From Bacteroidales bacterium (GTDB lineage: Bacteria; Bacteroidota; Bacteroidia; Bacteroidales; P3): DNA of 33,919 bases. Shown here piece after piece: positions 25,274-32,284 of the stretch; positions within the stretch are counted from its first letter, which is position 1, and every line of letters begins with the position of its first letter. Under the pieces are notes generated by a model, which saw nothing but the letters and a program-made list of their open reading frames with translations, did not search any database and had not been told where the DNA came from. A program made the translations under genes and the position numbers. Location: positions 1 through 33,919 of the forward strand of contig JAKSMQ010000022.1 of NCBI GenBank assembly GCA_024400565.1, read 5' to 3'.

Positions 25274-26970
25274 TATTTTTCTTCGCTTAATTGATGTTTC
25301 AGTTTGAGAAGAGCAACCTTCGTTTCAGCAGTAGTTTCGCCAAGGAGAGATGCTATCTCTTGGGCTACACGCATCTGCTTCTTTATGACTGCATCTGTGG
25401 TGGCTAGGGTGTCCATCTTCACTTGGTTGATCTGCTTTTCGTAGTTAACGGCTTCGGTCACATCTTGCATAATGCCGAATAGTACATTCTGACCTTCAAG
25501 ATAGTTGACACTAAGGTTGATGTATTTCTTTGTAGCAACAATAAACTGTTGTTTTGACTCGGTGTGACGTTTGCGCGTAAGGGCAAGTACAAAGTCGGTA
25601 GGATTAAAGAACTTGGATGCAGGATATCCCTTCACGTTGGGGTCGTCAATACCTAGAAGTTCACAACCTTTATCGTTTATTTCCACAATATTCATATCGG
25701 AGTCGAGAACTATTATTCCCTCGGGACTGGCTTTGATAATTTCATAGCTCAGCGACTCGGCACGTTGGCGCATATAGGGCATACATATCTCAATCTCGCT
25801 ATAGCCATTGAATACAGCCCAGGCTTTTTGTCGGCAAGTCTCATATCCGCAGGCGCCACAGTCAAGTTCGTCCTCTTTCGAGAATTTACCTGTTTTGTGC
25901 AGTATCTCTTGGAGATCGCGCTCGGTGGGAGTGATACTTTTGTTACGAAGACGTGGATACTCGGCTTTGATATCGATGTCGTAGTGTGGAGCAACGCTCT
26001 CGTGGAGGACGTTTTTCTCTCGGTTGACATAGTCTCGCACGTCGCTGGTCGCTTTGATGCTTCCTCCTGACTGAACAAGACTGCAAGGACCATTCACACA
26101 GGCATCTTTGCAGATATTCAACTCTATGAATACGTGGTCGAGGTATTCAATATTGTCAAGGGCATCAATACAACGGTCGTGGCCGTCAACGCTCATATAT
26201 TCATAGCCTTCGGGCAATACGTCAAACGCCTTGATGATGCCGTGGCTGATGGGGTATAGTTTCGAAAGGTTGACGCTTTCGTGCTGAGTCATAGAAGGGA
26301 TACGTGCCATCTCTTTGAGGTGGATATCTGCTTCGTCAAACCAGCATTTGAGGTCTTCAAAGGTAAGTACATTGTCGACCATTCCACACTCCGAACCTTC
26401 TCGTTTCTTGGCTATACATGGGCCGATAAACACGATGTGAGCTTCGGGAATCTGCTTCTTGATAATCTTGGCATGTGCCACCATGGGTGAGTCTACGGGA
26501 GCCAAGAAGGGGAGGGCTTTGGGATAGTATTCCTGAATGAGTCGGCAGGCGGCAGGGCAGGCAGAGGTAATAAAGTTCTTCATTGTTCCCTCTTGTAGCA
26601 GACGTCGGTATTCTTCCGTCACAGCTTGTGCTCCTATAGCCGTCTCTTGTGCGTCAACAAATCCCAGTCGTATCAGAGCCAGACGCATCGCAAGGAAGTC
26701 CTCCTGTTCAAAACTGCTGATAAACGAAGGTGCCACCGAAGCTACAACTTTTTCTCCGTTGGCGATTAGACGTTTTACCTCGGACACTTCACTATGTACT
26801 ACCTTGGCATTCTGAGGACATATCAGGGTGCAATGACCACAAAGTATGCAACGGTCTTCTATGATGCGAGCCTGATGACTCTCTACATCAATGGCCTTTA
26901 CAGGGCACTCGCGCAGACATTTGTAGCAGTCTTTGCATTTGGCATCGCGAAATTCTAAGTATTGCGCCAT
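25273..26970 (-). CDS. hydS: Putative sensory [FeFe] hydrogenase with PAS domain (group C, HydS-like)
   Basis: 565 residues. Domains: 2[4Fe-4S] ferredoxin (C12/C15/C18/C22; C41/C44/C47/C51); H-cluster domain with L1 TSACPAAC (135-142), L2 IGPCIAKKRE (182-191) and L3 NICKDACVNGPC (285-296); an RnfB-type [4Fe-4S] motif (C371, C374, C379, C396; CGACGYETC); a PAS domain (about 405-510); and a C-terminal coiled segment (about 511-565) like a signalling helix. The proton-relay cysteine of L1 is Ala137, while the H-cluster ligand C138 is kept, as reported for sensory group C enzymes. There is no kinase or GGDEF output, so the signal probably passes to the co-translated phosphatase. Confidence 0.92.
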   Translation of the reverse strand: MAQYLEFRDAKCKDCYKCLRECPVKAIDVESHQARIIEDRCILCGHCTLICPQNAKVVHSEVSEVKRLIANGEKVVASVAPSFISSFEQEDFLAMRLALIRLGFVDAQETAIGAQAVTEEYRRLLQEGTMKNFITSACPAACRLIQEYYPKALPFLAPVDSPMVAHAKIIKKQIPEAHIVFIGPCIAKKREGSECGMVDNVLTFEDLKCWFDEADIHLKEMARIPSMTQHESVNLSKLYPISHGIIKAFDVLPEGYEYMSVDGHDRCIDALDNIEYLDHVFIELNICKDACVNGPCSLVQSGGSIKATSDVRDYVNREKNVLHESVAPHYDIDIKAEYPRLRNKSITPTERDLQEILHKTGKFSKEDELDCGACGYETCRQKAWAVFNGYSEIEICMPYMRQRAESLSYEIIKASPEGIIVLDSDMNIVEINDKGCELLGIDDPNVKGYPASKFFNPTDFVLALTRKRHTESKQQFIVATKKYINLSVNYLEGQNVLFGIMQDVTEAVNYEKQINQVKMDTLATTDAVIKKQMRVAQEIASLLGETTAETKVALLKLKHQLSEEK

Positions 26971-26980
26971 GGCGAGAAGT

Positions 26981-27268
26981 TTAGATGTTGAGGAGTGGAC
27001 GGATCTGTTCGGTAAATACGCTCTCGGCGTTGTCTTTAGTTACGTTGTGAAGCAGAAATTTATCATCGCCAATTTTCTCGATGTGAGGCTCTTCAACTCC
27101 GTCTACCTGAAGGGTTACGCCATTGGCACAGTTGCCCAGGCAGAAGCTGGCTTGCAGCTCGACGAGGTCTTCTACATCGTGACGTTTCAGTATTTCTTTG
27201 AAGGCCTCAATTACATCGTAGGATCCTTTCAAGTGGCAAGAACTGCCAACACAGACTTTGATTTGCAT
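26981..27268 (-). CDS. Small thioredoxin-like [2Fe-2S] ferredoxin
   Basis: 95 residues. It is the isolated C-terminal domain of NuoE: C6-x4-C11 (CVGSSC) and C43-x3-C47 (CLGNC), the [2Fe-2S] ligands of thioredoxin-like ferredoxins, with the KGSYDVIEAF helix between. It lacks the helical N-terminal domain of HydC. It lies 21 bases after rex and 10 bases before hydS, so it probably carries electrons to or from the sensory hydrogenase or the group B enzyme (inference from position). Confidence 0.9.
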   Translation of the reverse strand: MQIKVCVGSSCHLKGSYDVIEAFKEILKRHDVEDLVELQASFCLGNCANGVTLQVDGVEEPHIEKIGDDKFLLHNVTKDNAESVFTEQIRPLLNI

Positions 27269-27289
27269 AATGTATAGTGTATAAAGTTT

Positions 27290-27985
27290 TTATTCAGATA
27301 AAGTTGATCCCTCTTCGATGAGGTGTAGCTGTAGCTGTTGAGAGAGAGCTGCCAGCGAGGCTGCCAGATTCTCGTAGCGCACCAGCACGTCGTCGGGGGT
27401 TTTGATGTGAGTGGGAGCAAAGTTCCAGATTGCCTTGATGCCCGATCTGACCATAAGGTCGGCCACCTCTTGTGCATTCTCGGCAGGCACGGTAATGATG
27501 CCGATAAGGATTCTCAGTCGCTCGGCAAGCAGAGGCAGCTGGCTCACGTGGAACACGGGCTTTCCGTTGATGTCGAGGTCTACAAAGTCGTCGTTGGCAT
27601 CAAATCCGGCCACGATGTTGAGACCACAACGCTCAAACCCCTTGTAGGAAAGAAGTGTGCGACCCAGACGTCCTACCCCCACAAGGAGTGCATCGGTAGT
27701 GTTGTCGTAGCCCAGAATTGTCGTCAGGTCGTTCATAAGGGGGGCAATCTCAAATCCCATACGGGGCTTGCCTGCCTGACGGGCCACAAAGGCCAGGTCT
27801 TTGCGCACCAGGATAGAATTCAGCTTCAGCGCACGGGCTATCTCTGTCGAGGATACATAGCAGATTCCTTGGCGTTGCTTTTCGGCAATATAGGCGTAGT
27901 AGAGGGGAAGTCTGGCTAGCATATTTTTTTGAGGAGCGGCCGACTGAAGGTTGCTTTCGGGGTGCGTTGAGTTATCTTGCGACAT
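27290..27985 (-). CDS. rex: Redox-sensing transcriptional repressor Rex
   Basis: 231 residues. Winged-helix DNA-binding domain at about 22-80 (ARLPLYYAYIAEKQRQG, VSSTEIARALKLNSILVRKD, GKPRMGFEI, all Rex signatures). A Rossmann NADH-binding domain follows with GVGRLG (103-108) and an acidic residue after beta-2 (GFDAND). A C-terminal helix for dimer swap is present. Rex leaves DNA when NADH/NAD+ rises, inducing fermentative and H2-producing genes. It heads the operon rex-ferredoxin-hydS-phosphatase-hydrogenase, so it probably regulates itself and the facing hydABC operon. The N-terminal 20 residues are polar and could be shorter if ATG22 (MLARLP) is used. Confidence 0.95.
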   Translation of the reverse strand: MSQDNSTHPESNLQSAAPQKNMLARLPLYYAYIAEKQRQGICYVSSTEIARALKLNSILVRKDLAFVARQAGKPRMGFEIAPLMNDLTTILGYDNTTDALLVGVGRLGRTLLSYKGFERCGLNIVAGFDANDDFVDLDINGKPVFHVSQLPLLAERLRILIGIITVPAENAQEVADLMVRSGIKAIWNFAPTHIKTPDDVLVRYENLAASLAALSQQLQLHLIEEGSTLSE

Positions 27986-28056
27986 GATTTCGTTCCTTTT
28001 GCTGTTAGGGTTCTCTCTGTTGCTATTGTTTGGTATTTAATGATATATGCGACATA

Positions 28057-28096
28057 GAACCCTCGATAAGAGGGCTTCTGTCAAGTTGCAAATATA
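28057..28096 (-). promoter_or_regulatory. Rex operon promoter element and leader hairpin
   Basis: Read on the minus strand, TATATTTG (plus 28089-28096) matches the -7 element. The -33 TTTG is not evident at the right distance, so the promoter may need an activator or be weak. Just downstream, GAAGCCCTC/GAGGGTTC (plus 28057-28064 and 28070-28078) forms a leader hairpin. About 100 bases separate the predicted start from the rex ATG. Confidence 0.5.
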
Positions 28097-28256
28097 CGAA
28101 CTTTTTTTAATATGTATATACTATTCAATAATAGTTGAAAGAATTCTTCTTCAACAATCATCCCTTGCCGAGGTCAGTCATCAGCATCAGGGACGTACCA
28201 GATCACTCTCGGCCTTTGTTATTGGGGAGACTGCCGAAATACAAGACAAATGTCGG

Positions 28257-28598
28257 TTATTGTTTGTCGCGGTTGTAGGTGGGACAGTCGGCAGGAATCT
28301 CAATCTCAAACTCTATCAGTCCGCTCACTTCGCCGCCTGGCTCGGCAAACCAGGGGGTGTGATGGATGAAAAAGTGTTTGCTGTTGTGGATAATCTGGTA
28401 AGAGTTGCTCATACCGGTCTCCATCATATGGCGTATTTTTTCGGCCGATTTTGCTCCGTGGCAGTTGAATAGATTCTTGCCTCTTACCTCGCCGTCGCGC
28501 TTGCGTGCTATAGCATTCTGATAGAGCACGATGCCCTCTTTGTCGCATACTGTAGCGGAGAAAGCCGCGTTTTCCAGATAGTCGAACGTCTGCTTCAT
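28257..28598 (-). CDS. PAS-domain protein
   Basis: 113 residues forming one PAS-like domain: FDYLENAAFSATVCDKEGIV, LYQNAIARKRDG, then GKNLFNCHGAKSAEKIRHMM and HHTPWFAEPGGEVSGLIEFE. The NLF.CH....EKI..M pattern and the ending (G..E....IP) resemble the PAS domain of DUF438-type proteins. There is no output domain. The conserved Cys46-His47 could hold a cofactor (inference). Its ATG overlaps the previous gene by 4 bases (ATGA), so the pair is co-translated. It lies upstream of the rex operon on the same strand. Confidence 0.75.
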   Translation of the reverse strand: MKQTFDYLENAAFSATVCDKEGIVLYQNAIARKRDGEVRGKNLFNCHGAKSAEKIRHMMETGMSNSYQIIHNSKHFFIHHTPWFAEPGGEVSGLIEFEIEIPADCPTYNRDKQ

Positions 28599-28858
28599 AT
28601 TGTCAATAGTTTATTCAGTTTGTCGTCATTTATTATCTTGGGCTGGGCTTTGCCAGCAAGAATAAGAATCTTCTTGCCGTTGCGGTAGATGTGTAACTGC
28701 CTGCTACGAACCACGGCTGTCAACTCCTCGTCTGCTTCAATGGCATTCCATATGGGGCTATACACCCCGTCGGGCTCGAAGAGTTTCTTCTTGAGATGCG
28801 AACACATATCTGATGTATCAATGTTCATCCGTTCTTTCTGTTGGAGAGTCTGTTGCAC
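28595..28858 (-). CDS. Short hypothetical protein upstream of PAS gene
   Basis: 87 residues, or 77 if the in-frame ATG at 28828 (MNIDTSDM) is used. The sequence looks like a compact soluble domain (FEPDGVYSPIWNAIEADEEL, VVRSRQLHIYRNGKKILILA, KAQPKIINDDKLNKLL). I do not recognise the family. It overlaps the PAS gene by 4 bases, which supports it being real. It could be a truncated version of a longer protein, since it stops immediately after a conserved-looking motif. Confidence 0.6.
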   Translation of the reverse strand: MQQTLQQKERMNIDTSDMCSHLKKKLFEPDGVYSPIWNAIEADEELTAVVRSRQLHIYRNGKKILILAGKAQPKIINDDKLNKLLTI

Positions 28859-29249
28859 GAGGCGGGTCTCATCGACTCGTCGTTCATCAGCTTATAGGTT
28901 TTCTATGTTTTCAAAATGCAAAAATACACAATTTTCTTCATATAGCCGCAGACTTATACGTTTTTTTTTCATATGAGGCGTTTATAAAATTGATACATAA
29001 TGATATCTTCGGGCAATAGCCTCATTAGAAGTATAAACCTGTCGCGATAGGATGTCGGTCTTCCCATAGTCCTGCTTTGGTCATCGTTCGGGCATCTATT
29101 AAACGATTGACAACTCTACTATTATGCTCCTTTCGGCCGAGTATTACCGGTAAGGGTAGCAGACTTTTCCCTCTTTGTAGGTTAAAATGTTCCCTCTTGA
29201 ACAATAATATCTCGCATAGGAGCGTTAAACGTAAAAAATAAGCCATTCT
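28859..29249. other. Intergenic region between divergent genes
   Basis: AT-rich near 28900-29010. On the minus strand TATTTTTG (plus 28919-28926) is a candidate -7 element for the PAS gene pair, with only a one-mismatch -33 (plus 28948-28951). No plus-strand promoter for the kinase is clear. A minus-strand frame ending near 29025 is open but overlaps the kinase gene and has no family features. Confidence 0.4.
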
Positions 29250-31049
29250 ATGCATCTTAAGCCCGGAACTCTCCTTCAAGGAGGCAAATATCAGATTGTA
29301 CGCCATATCAGTAGTGGCGGTTTTGGCAATACCTACGAATGTATGTTTCCAGCTATGGGAATTCGTGTTGCTATCAAGGAGTTCTTTGTGAATGACTTCT
29401 GCAACCGCGACGAGCGAACCAATCAGGTAACTGTAGGAACGCAAAGTAAATGTCATTTGGTGGAGAAACTCCGCAAGAAGTTTGTCGACGAAGCCCGTGC
29501 CATCAACTCTATGCATCACGATAATATTGTACGGGTTTCCGATATCTTCAGCGAGAATAATACCGAGTATTATGTGATGGATTTCATCGACGGCTGTTCG
29601 CTACACGATATGCTAAAACAATGTGGCTCATTCAACGAAACTGACGCCTTGATTTATATCAGACAGGTCTGCGACGCCCTTCGCTACATCCACAGCCTGA
29701 ATCGTCTGCATCTCGACATCAAGCCGGGTAATATCATGGTGGAAGCCAAGAGCAACAAGGCTATTCTGATCGATTTTGGGGCCAGCAAGCACTATGATGA
29801 TGCTACGGGAGAGAACACATCAACCCTCTTGGGCGTCAATACTCCAGGATATGCTCCTCCCGAGCAATATAGTGGATTTTCGCAGTTTACCCCTTCGGCA
29901 GATATTTATGCCGTGGGTGCTACGCTCTACAAGTTGCTCACAGGGGTGACTCCGCCCCAGTCTGTTCTGATAAGTGCCGGCGAGAAAGAGCTGCCCCCTC
30001 TCCCTTCAGCCATATCCAGAGCTACGAGCCATGCTGTGTATGTGGCTATGGAATCGAGAAAGAGTAAGCGTCCGCAATCTGTCGACGACTTTCTTGCTTT
30101 GCTCAACAACACAAGCGAAGATGATGCCACTATCATCGAAGGCGAGCCTATGCGTCCGGAGCCTCAGACCATCGTTACCGGCATTTCCGATACAATACCC
30201 TCCGATAGGGTAGACGAATATGGGAAAAAGGAGCCCAAGAAAAAGAAAACACTTTTGTTCCTTTTAATAGGAGTCTTTATCGCAATTGCGGCGGCCGCAG
30301 TCTATTTTCTTACAAGCAGCAAACCAGACGTTGTCTCTCCAGAATTGGACGAAGTACGGACTATCTTGGTTAATGGAGTAGATTTCGATATGATCAAGGT
30401 CGAAGGTGGCACGTTTACTATGGGAGCTACTAACGAACAGGTGGCTGAGGCAGAGGGTGATGAGTATCCGCTTCACGAGGTTTCCCTCTCCACCTTCTAT
30501 ATCGGCAAGACCGAGGTCACTCAGGCTCTATGGAAGGCTGTTATGGGTAATAATCCCAGCGCAACAAAGGGCGACAACTATCCTGTCGAGACTGTTAGTT
30601 GGGCCGACTGTCAAACCTTCATTCAAAAGCTGAACGCCCTCACGGGCATGCATTTCCGTCTGCCAACCGAGGCAGAGCGCGAGTATGCCGCAAGAGGCGG
30701 ACAGAAGAGTCGCGGCTACAAGTATGCCGGCAGCAACTATCTCAACGAAGTGGCTTGGTATAGAGATAATAGCGGCAATCATTCTCATCCCGTGGCTACC
30801 CGACAGCCCAACGAGCTGGGTCTCTATGATATGAGCGGTAATGTATGGGAATGGTGCCAGGACTGGATGGGTATGTATAGAAGCGAAGCCCAGACCAACC
30901 CTACCGGCCCCGGCTCGGGCTCCGACCACGTGAGTCGTGGAGGCAGTTGGCGCAACTATGCTGATTTCTGTCGCGTGTCGCGTCGATGCTACGGAAAGAC
31001 CGATCTCAGCGGCAACCTTCTGGGCCTCCGTCTGGTCTTGGAACCCTAG
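29250..31049 (+). CDS. Membrane-anchored Ser/Thr protein kinase with C-terminal FGE/sulfatase-modifying-factor domain
   Basis: 599 residues. Kinase domain at about 12-285: glycine loop ISSGGFGNTYE (20-30), Lys43 (VAIKEF), catalytic loop HLDIKPGN (154-161, Asp156; Leu instead of Arg, a non-RD kinase), DFG at 175-177 and APPEQY. A polar linker precedes one membrane helix (about 334-355). The outside part (about 375-599) is a formylglycine-generating-enzyme-like domain: FDMIKVEGGTFTMG, IGKTEVTQALWKAVMG, LPTEAEREYAARGG, YDMSGNVWEWCQDW, RGGSWRN and LGLRLV. The catalytic cysteine pair of true FGE is not evident, so this domain is probably a sensor. It signals from the periplasm to a cytoplasmic kinase and may oppose the nearby PP2C enzyme (inference). 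Confidence 0.92.
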   Translation: MHLKPGTLLQGGKYQIVRHISSGGFGNTYECMFPAMGIRVAIKEFFVNDFCNRDERTNQVTVGTQSKCHLVEKLRKKFVDEARAINSMHHDNIVRVSDIFSENNTEYYVMDFIDGCSLHDMLKQCGSFNETDALIYIRQVCDALRYIHSLNRLHLDIKPGNIMVEAKSNKAILIDFGASKHYDDATGENTSTLLGVNTPGYAPPEQYSGFSQFTPSADIYAVGATLYKLLTGVTPPQSVLISAGEKELPPLPSAISRATSHAVYVAMESRKSKRPQSVDDFLALLNNTSEDDATIIEGEPMRPEPQTIVTGISDTIPSDRVDEYGKKEPKKKKTLLFLLIGVFIAIAAAAVYFLTSSKPDVVSPELDEVRTILVNGVDFDMIKVEGGTFTMGATNEQVAEAEGDEYPLHEVSLSTFYIGKTEVTQALWKAVMGNNPSATKGDNYPVETVSWADCQTFIQKLNALTGMHFRLPTEAEREYAARGGQKSRGYKYAGSNYLNEVAWYRDNSGNHSHPVATRQPNELGLYDMSGNVWEWCQDWMGMYRSEAQTNPTGPGSGSDHVSRGGSWRNYADFCRVSRRCYGKTDLSGNLLGLRLVLEP

Positions 31050-31108
31050 TCTTTTTTTATTCCAACCGACCGTTTTTCGGTTATAGAAAAGAACGTTCAC
31101 CTCAAGAA

Positions 31109-31173
31109 GCCCTGTCAGGAATAATCGTAGTTCGTGCCTGATACGCATCGAGAACGGTTCTTCCTGACAGGGC
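31109..31173. repeat. Perfect 13-bp inverted repeat downstream of the kinase gene
   Basis: GCCCTGTCAGGAA (31109-31121) and TTCCTGACAGGGC (31161-31173) are exactly complementary, with 39 bases between them. It may be a terminator stem or a palindromic mobile repeat. The tail is not T-rich. A shorter stem AACCGA/TCGGTT (31064-31082) precedes it. Confidence 0.75.
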
Positions 31174-31223
31174 AAATAGTATATTCCCCCCAAGCAGAAA
31201 AGAGCAGTCAGGGTAAGGCAAAA

Positions 31224-31333
31224 GTCTTCCCGACGTCCGCCCAAGGTTTTCCTAATGACTGTCCAAGGTCTTCCTAATGTCTGTTCAAGGTTTTCCTAAT
31301 GTCCGCCTAGAGTCTTCCCAGCGTCCGCCTAGG
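31224..31333. repeat. Five tandem copies of a 22-bp repeat
   Basis: Units start at 31224, 31246, 31268, 31290 and 31312, each 22 bases with no spacer. The pattern is G-T-(C/T)-T-T-C-C, variable middle, then (T/C)C(C/A)AAG or CCTAG(A/G). The GCGTCCGCCTAG core in the last unit matches the GCGTCCACCTAG core of the repeat at 235-383. It is not a CRISPR because there are no spacers. Confidence 0.85.
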
Positions 31334-31370
31334 GTCGCTTATCAGAGCACTTTGTTCTGAGTTTCGAAGG

Positions 31371-31452
31371 ATGTTTCTCCGACGTTTCTCGGGCTAAAAT
31401 GTTAAAAAGTCCGAGAAACCTCCGAGAAACATCCGGGAAAGGTCCGAGAAAC
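31371..31452. repeat. Hairpin-forming CCGAGAAAC repeat block
   Basis: The left arm (31371-31392) has two copies of (G/C)GTTTCTC(C/G)G-like units. The right arm (31411-31432) is its reverse complement at 20 of 22 positions, leaving an 18-base loop that contains AAAATGTTAAAA. Two more CCGAGAAAC/CCGGGAAAG units follow to about 31452. The design (short direct repeats facing inverted copies) is the same as at 235-383 and 16931-17031, but the sequence is different. Confidence 0.8.
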
Positions 31453-31461
31453 CTGCCTCCA

Positions 31462-31935
31462 ATGCAGATACATTATGCTACATTCTTAGAGTCTAGGTCG
31501 AACCACAGAAAGACTTATATTGCAGAACTGACCGATGTTGATATTGCAGATCGAGTGATAAAAGCTGAAAAAAAACGTTGTATGGAAGGACCTGTTCTTG
31601 AATGAAAAGAGACGCAACTCGTTGCAAGAGATGTTGGTAGAGAATGAACTTTGGAGTCATGATGGACGAACTCAAAGGATTTTGTAATTCATGGCGAAGA
31701 AGATACAAACAAAAAAGAAGAAAACCATAATGACACCCGAAGAGAAGATCCAATTGATAAAGGAACAGATGCAAATCGGATAGAGGCATTGAAGCAAAAG
31801 CGAATGACGAAATAGGAGATGAAACAATCTGTAAGAGTGGAAAGCCAAAGATGGACGGATTTTCACAGCCTGCCATTGAATACTCTAGACGTGACGAACG
31901 CGAGTTAGGAGGAGCAAGAACACCAGAGAACAATT
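31462..31935 (+). pseudogene. Coding debris, broken by frameshifts
   Basis: An open frame from the ATG at 31462 (MQIHYATFLESRSNHRKTY, then ADRVIKAEKK) runs into an A8 tract at 31568-31575. After that a neighbouring frame continues coherently (KDLFLNEKRRNSLQEMLVEN) to a TAA at 31685-31687. Further right, another frame (GIEAKANDEIGDETICKSG) ends in TAG near 31935. None matches a family I recognise; a decayed mobile-element gene is possible. The frame breaks are directly visible, but the interpretation is weak. Confidence 0.3.
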
Positions 31936-32246
31936 AGAGGTTCCCAGGGAAGGGACTATAATAATCTCCTGAATAATGTCCGACTCCTGAAGGATTCCTG
32001 CTTTCAACCCGACCAAAAAGGAAGAAGCATCCCAATAGCATCCCCTCAGCCTCGCAAATCGAACTATTTCCGCGACCCAACTCCGATGTAAATAGGTTGA
32101 CTCATCTACTTCATTTGTCTCTCTAACTTATGCCCTATTTGAGCGGCTATAGCTTTTACAGCGAGGATAGCAAGATGAGTGAGGACAAAATAGGGGATTT
32201 ATTAAGCAAACATAAATCCATATAAATCAACTTAAAGAAAGAAAAA
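31936..32246. other. Spacer before ncRNA candidate
   Basis: No clear gene. A 31-codon ORF at 32130-32225 (starting MPYLSGYSFYSEDSKM, ending KHKSI) is possibly a fragment of a longer protein and is too short to support. Confidence 0.35.
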
Positions 32247-32278
32247 TTTGTTCGGTTTAATTATAATGCGTACTTTTG
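32247..32278 (+). promoter_or_regulatory. Strong Bacteroidetes-type promoter
   Basis: TTTG at 32247-32250 and TACTTTTG at 32271-32278 with exactly 20 bases between them is a consensus match as good as that of the tRNA genes. TSS is expected near 32285. No ORF follows for more than 300 bases. Confidence 0.8.
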
Positions 32279-32284
32279 CAAAAT

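Noticed and set aside
29025-29519. 164-codon minus-strand gene
   Set aside because: Half of it is antisense to the kinase gene and the rest shows no family features or promoter.
30375-31049. Active formylglycine-generating enzyme
   Set aside because: The domain has the fold motifs but not the usual paired catalytic cysteines, and no sulfatase is nearby.
31224-31333. CRISPR array
   Set aside because: The 22-bp units are contiguous with no spacers, and no cas genes are near.
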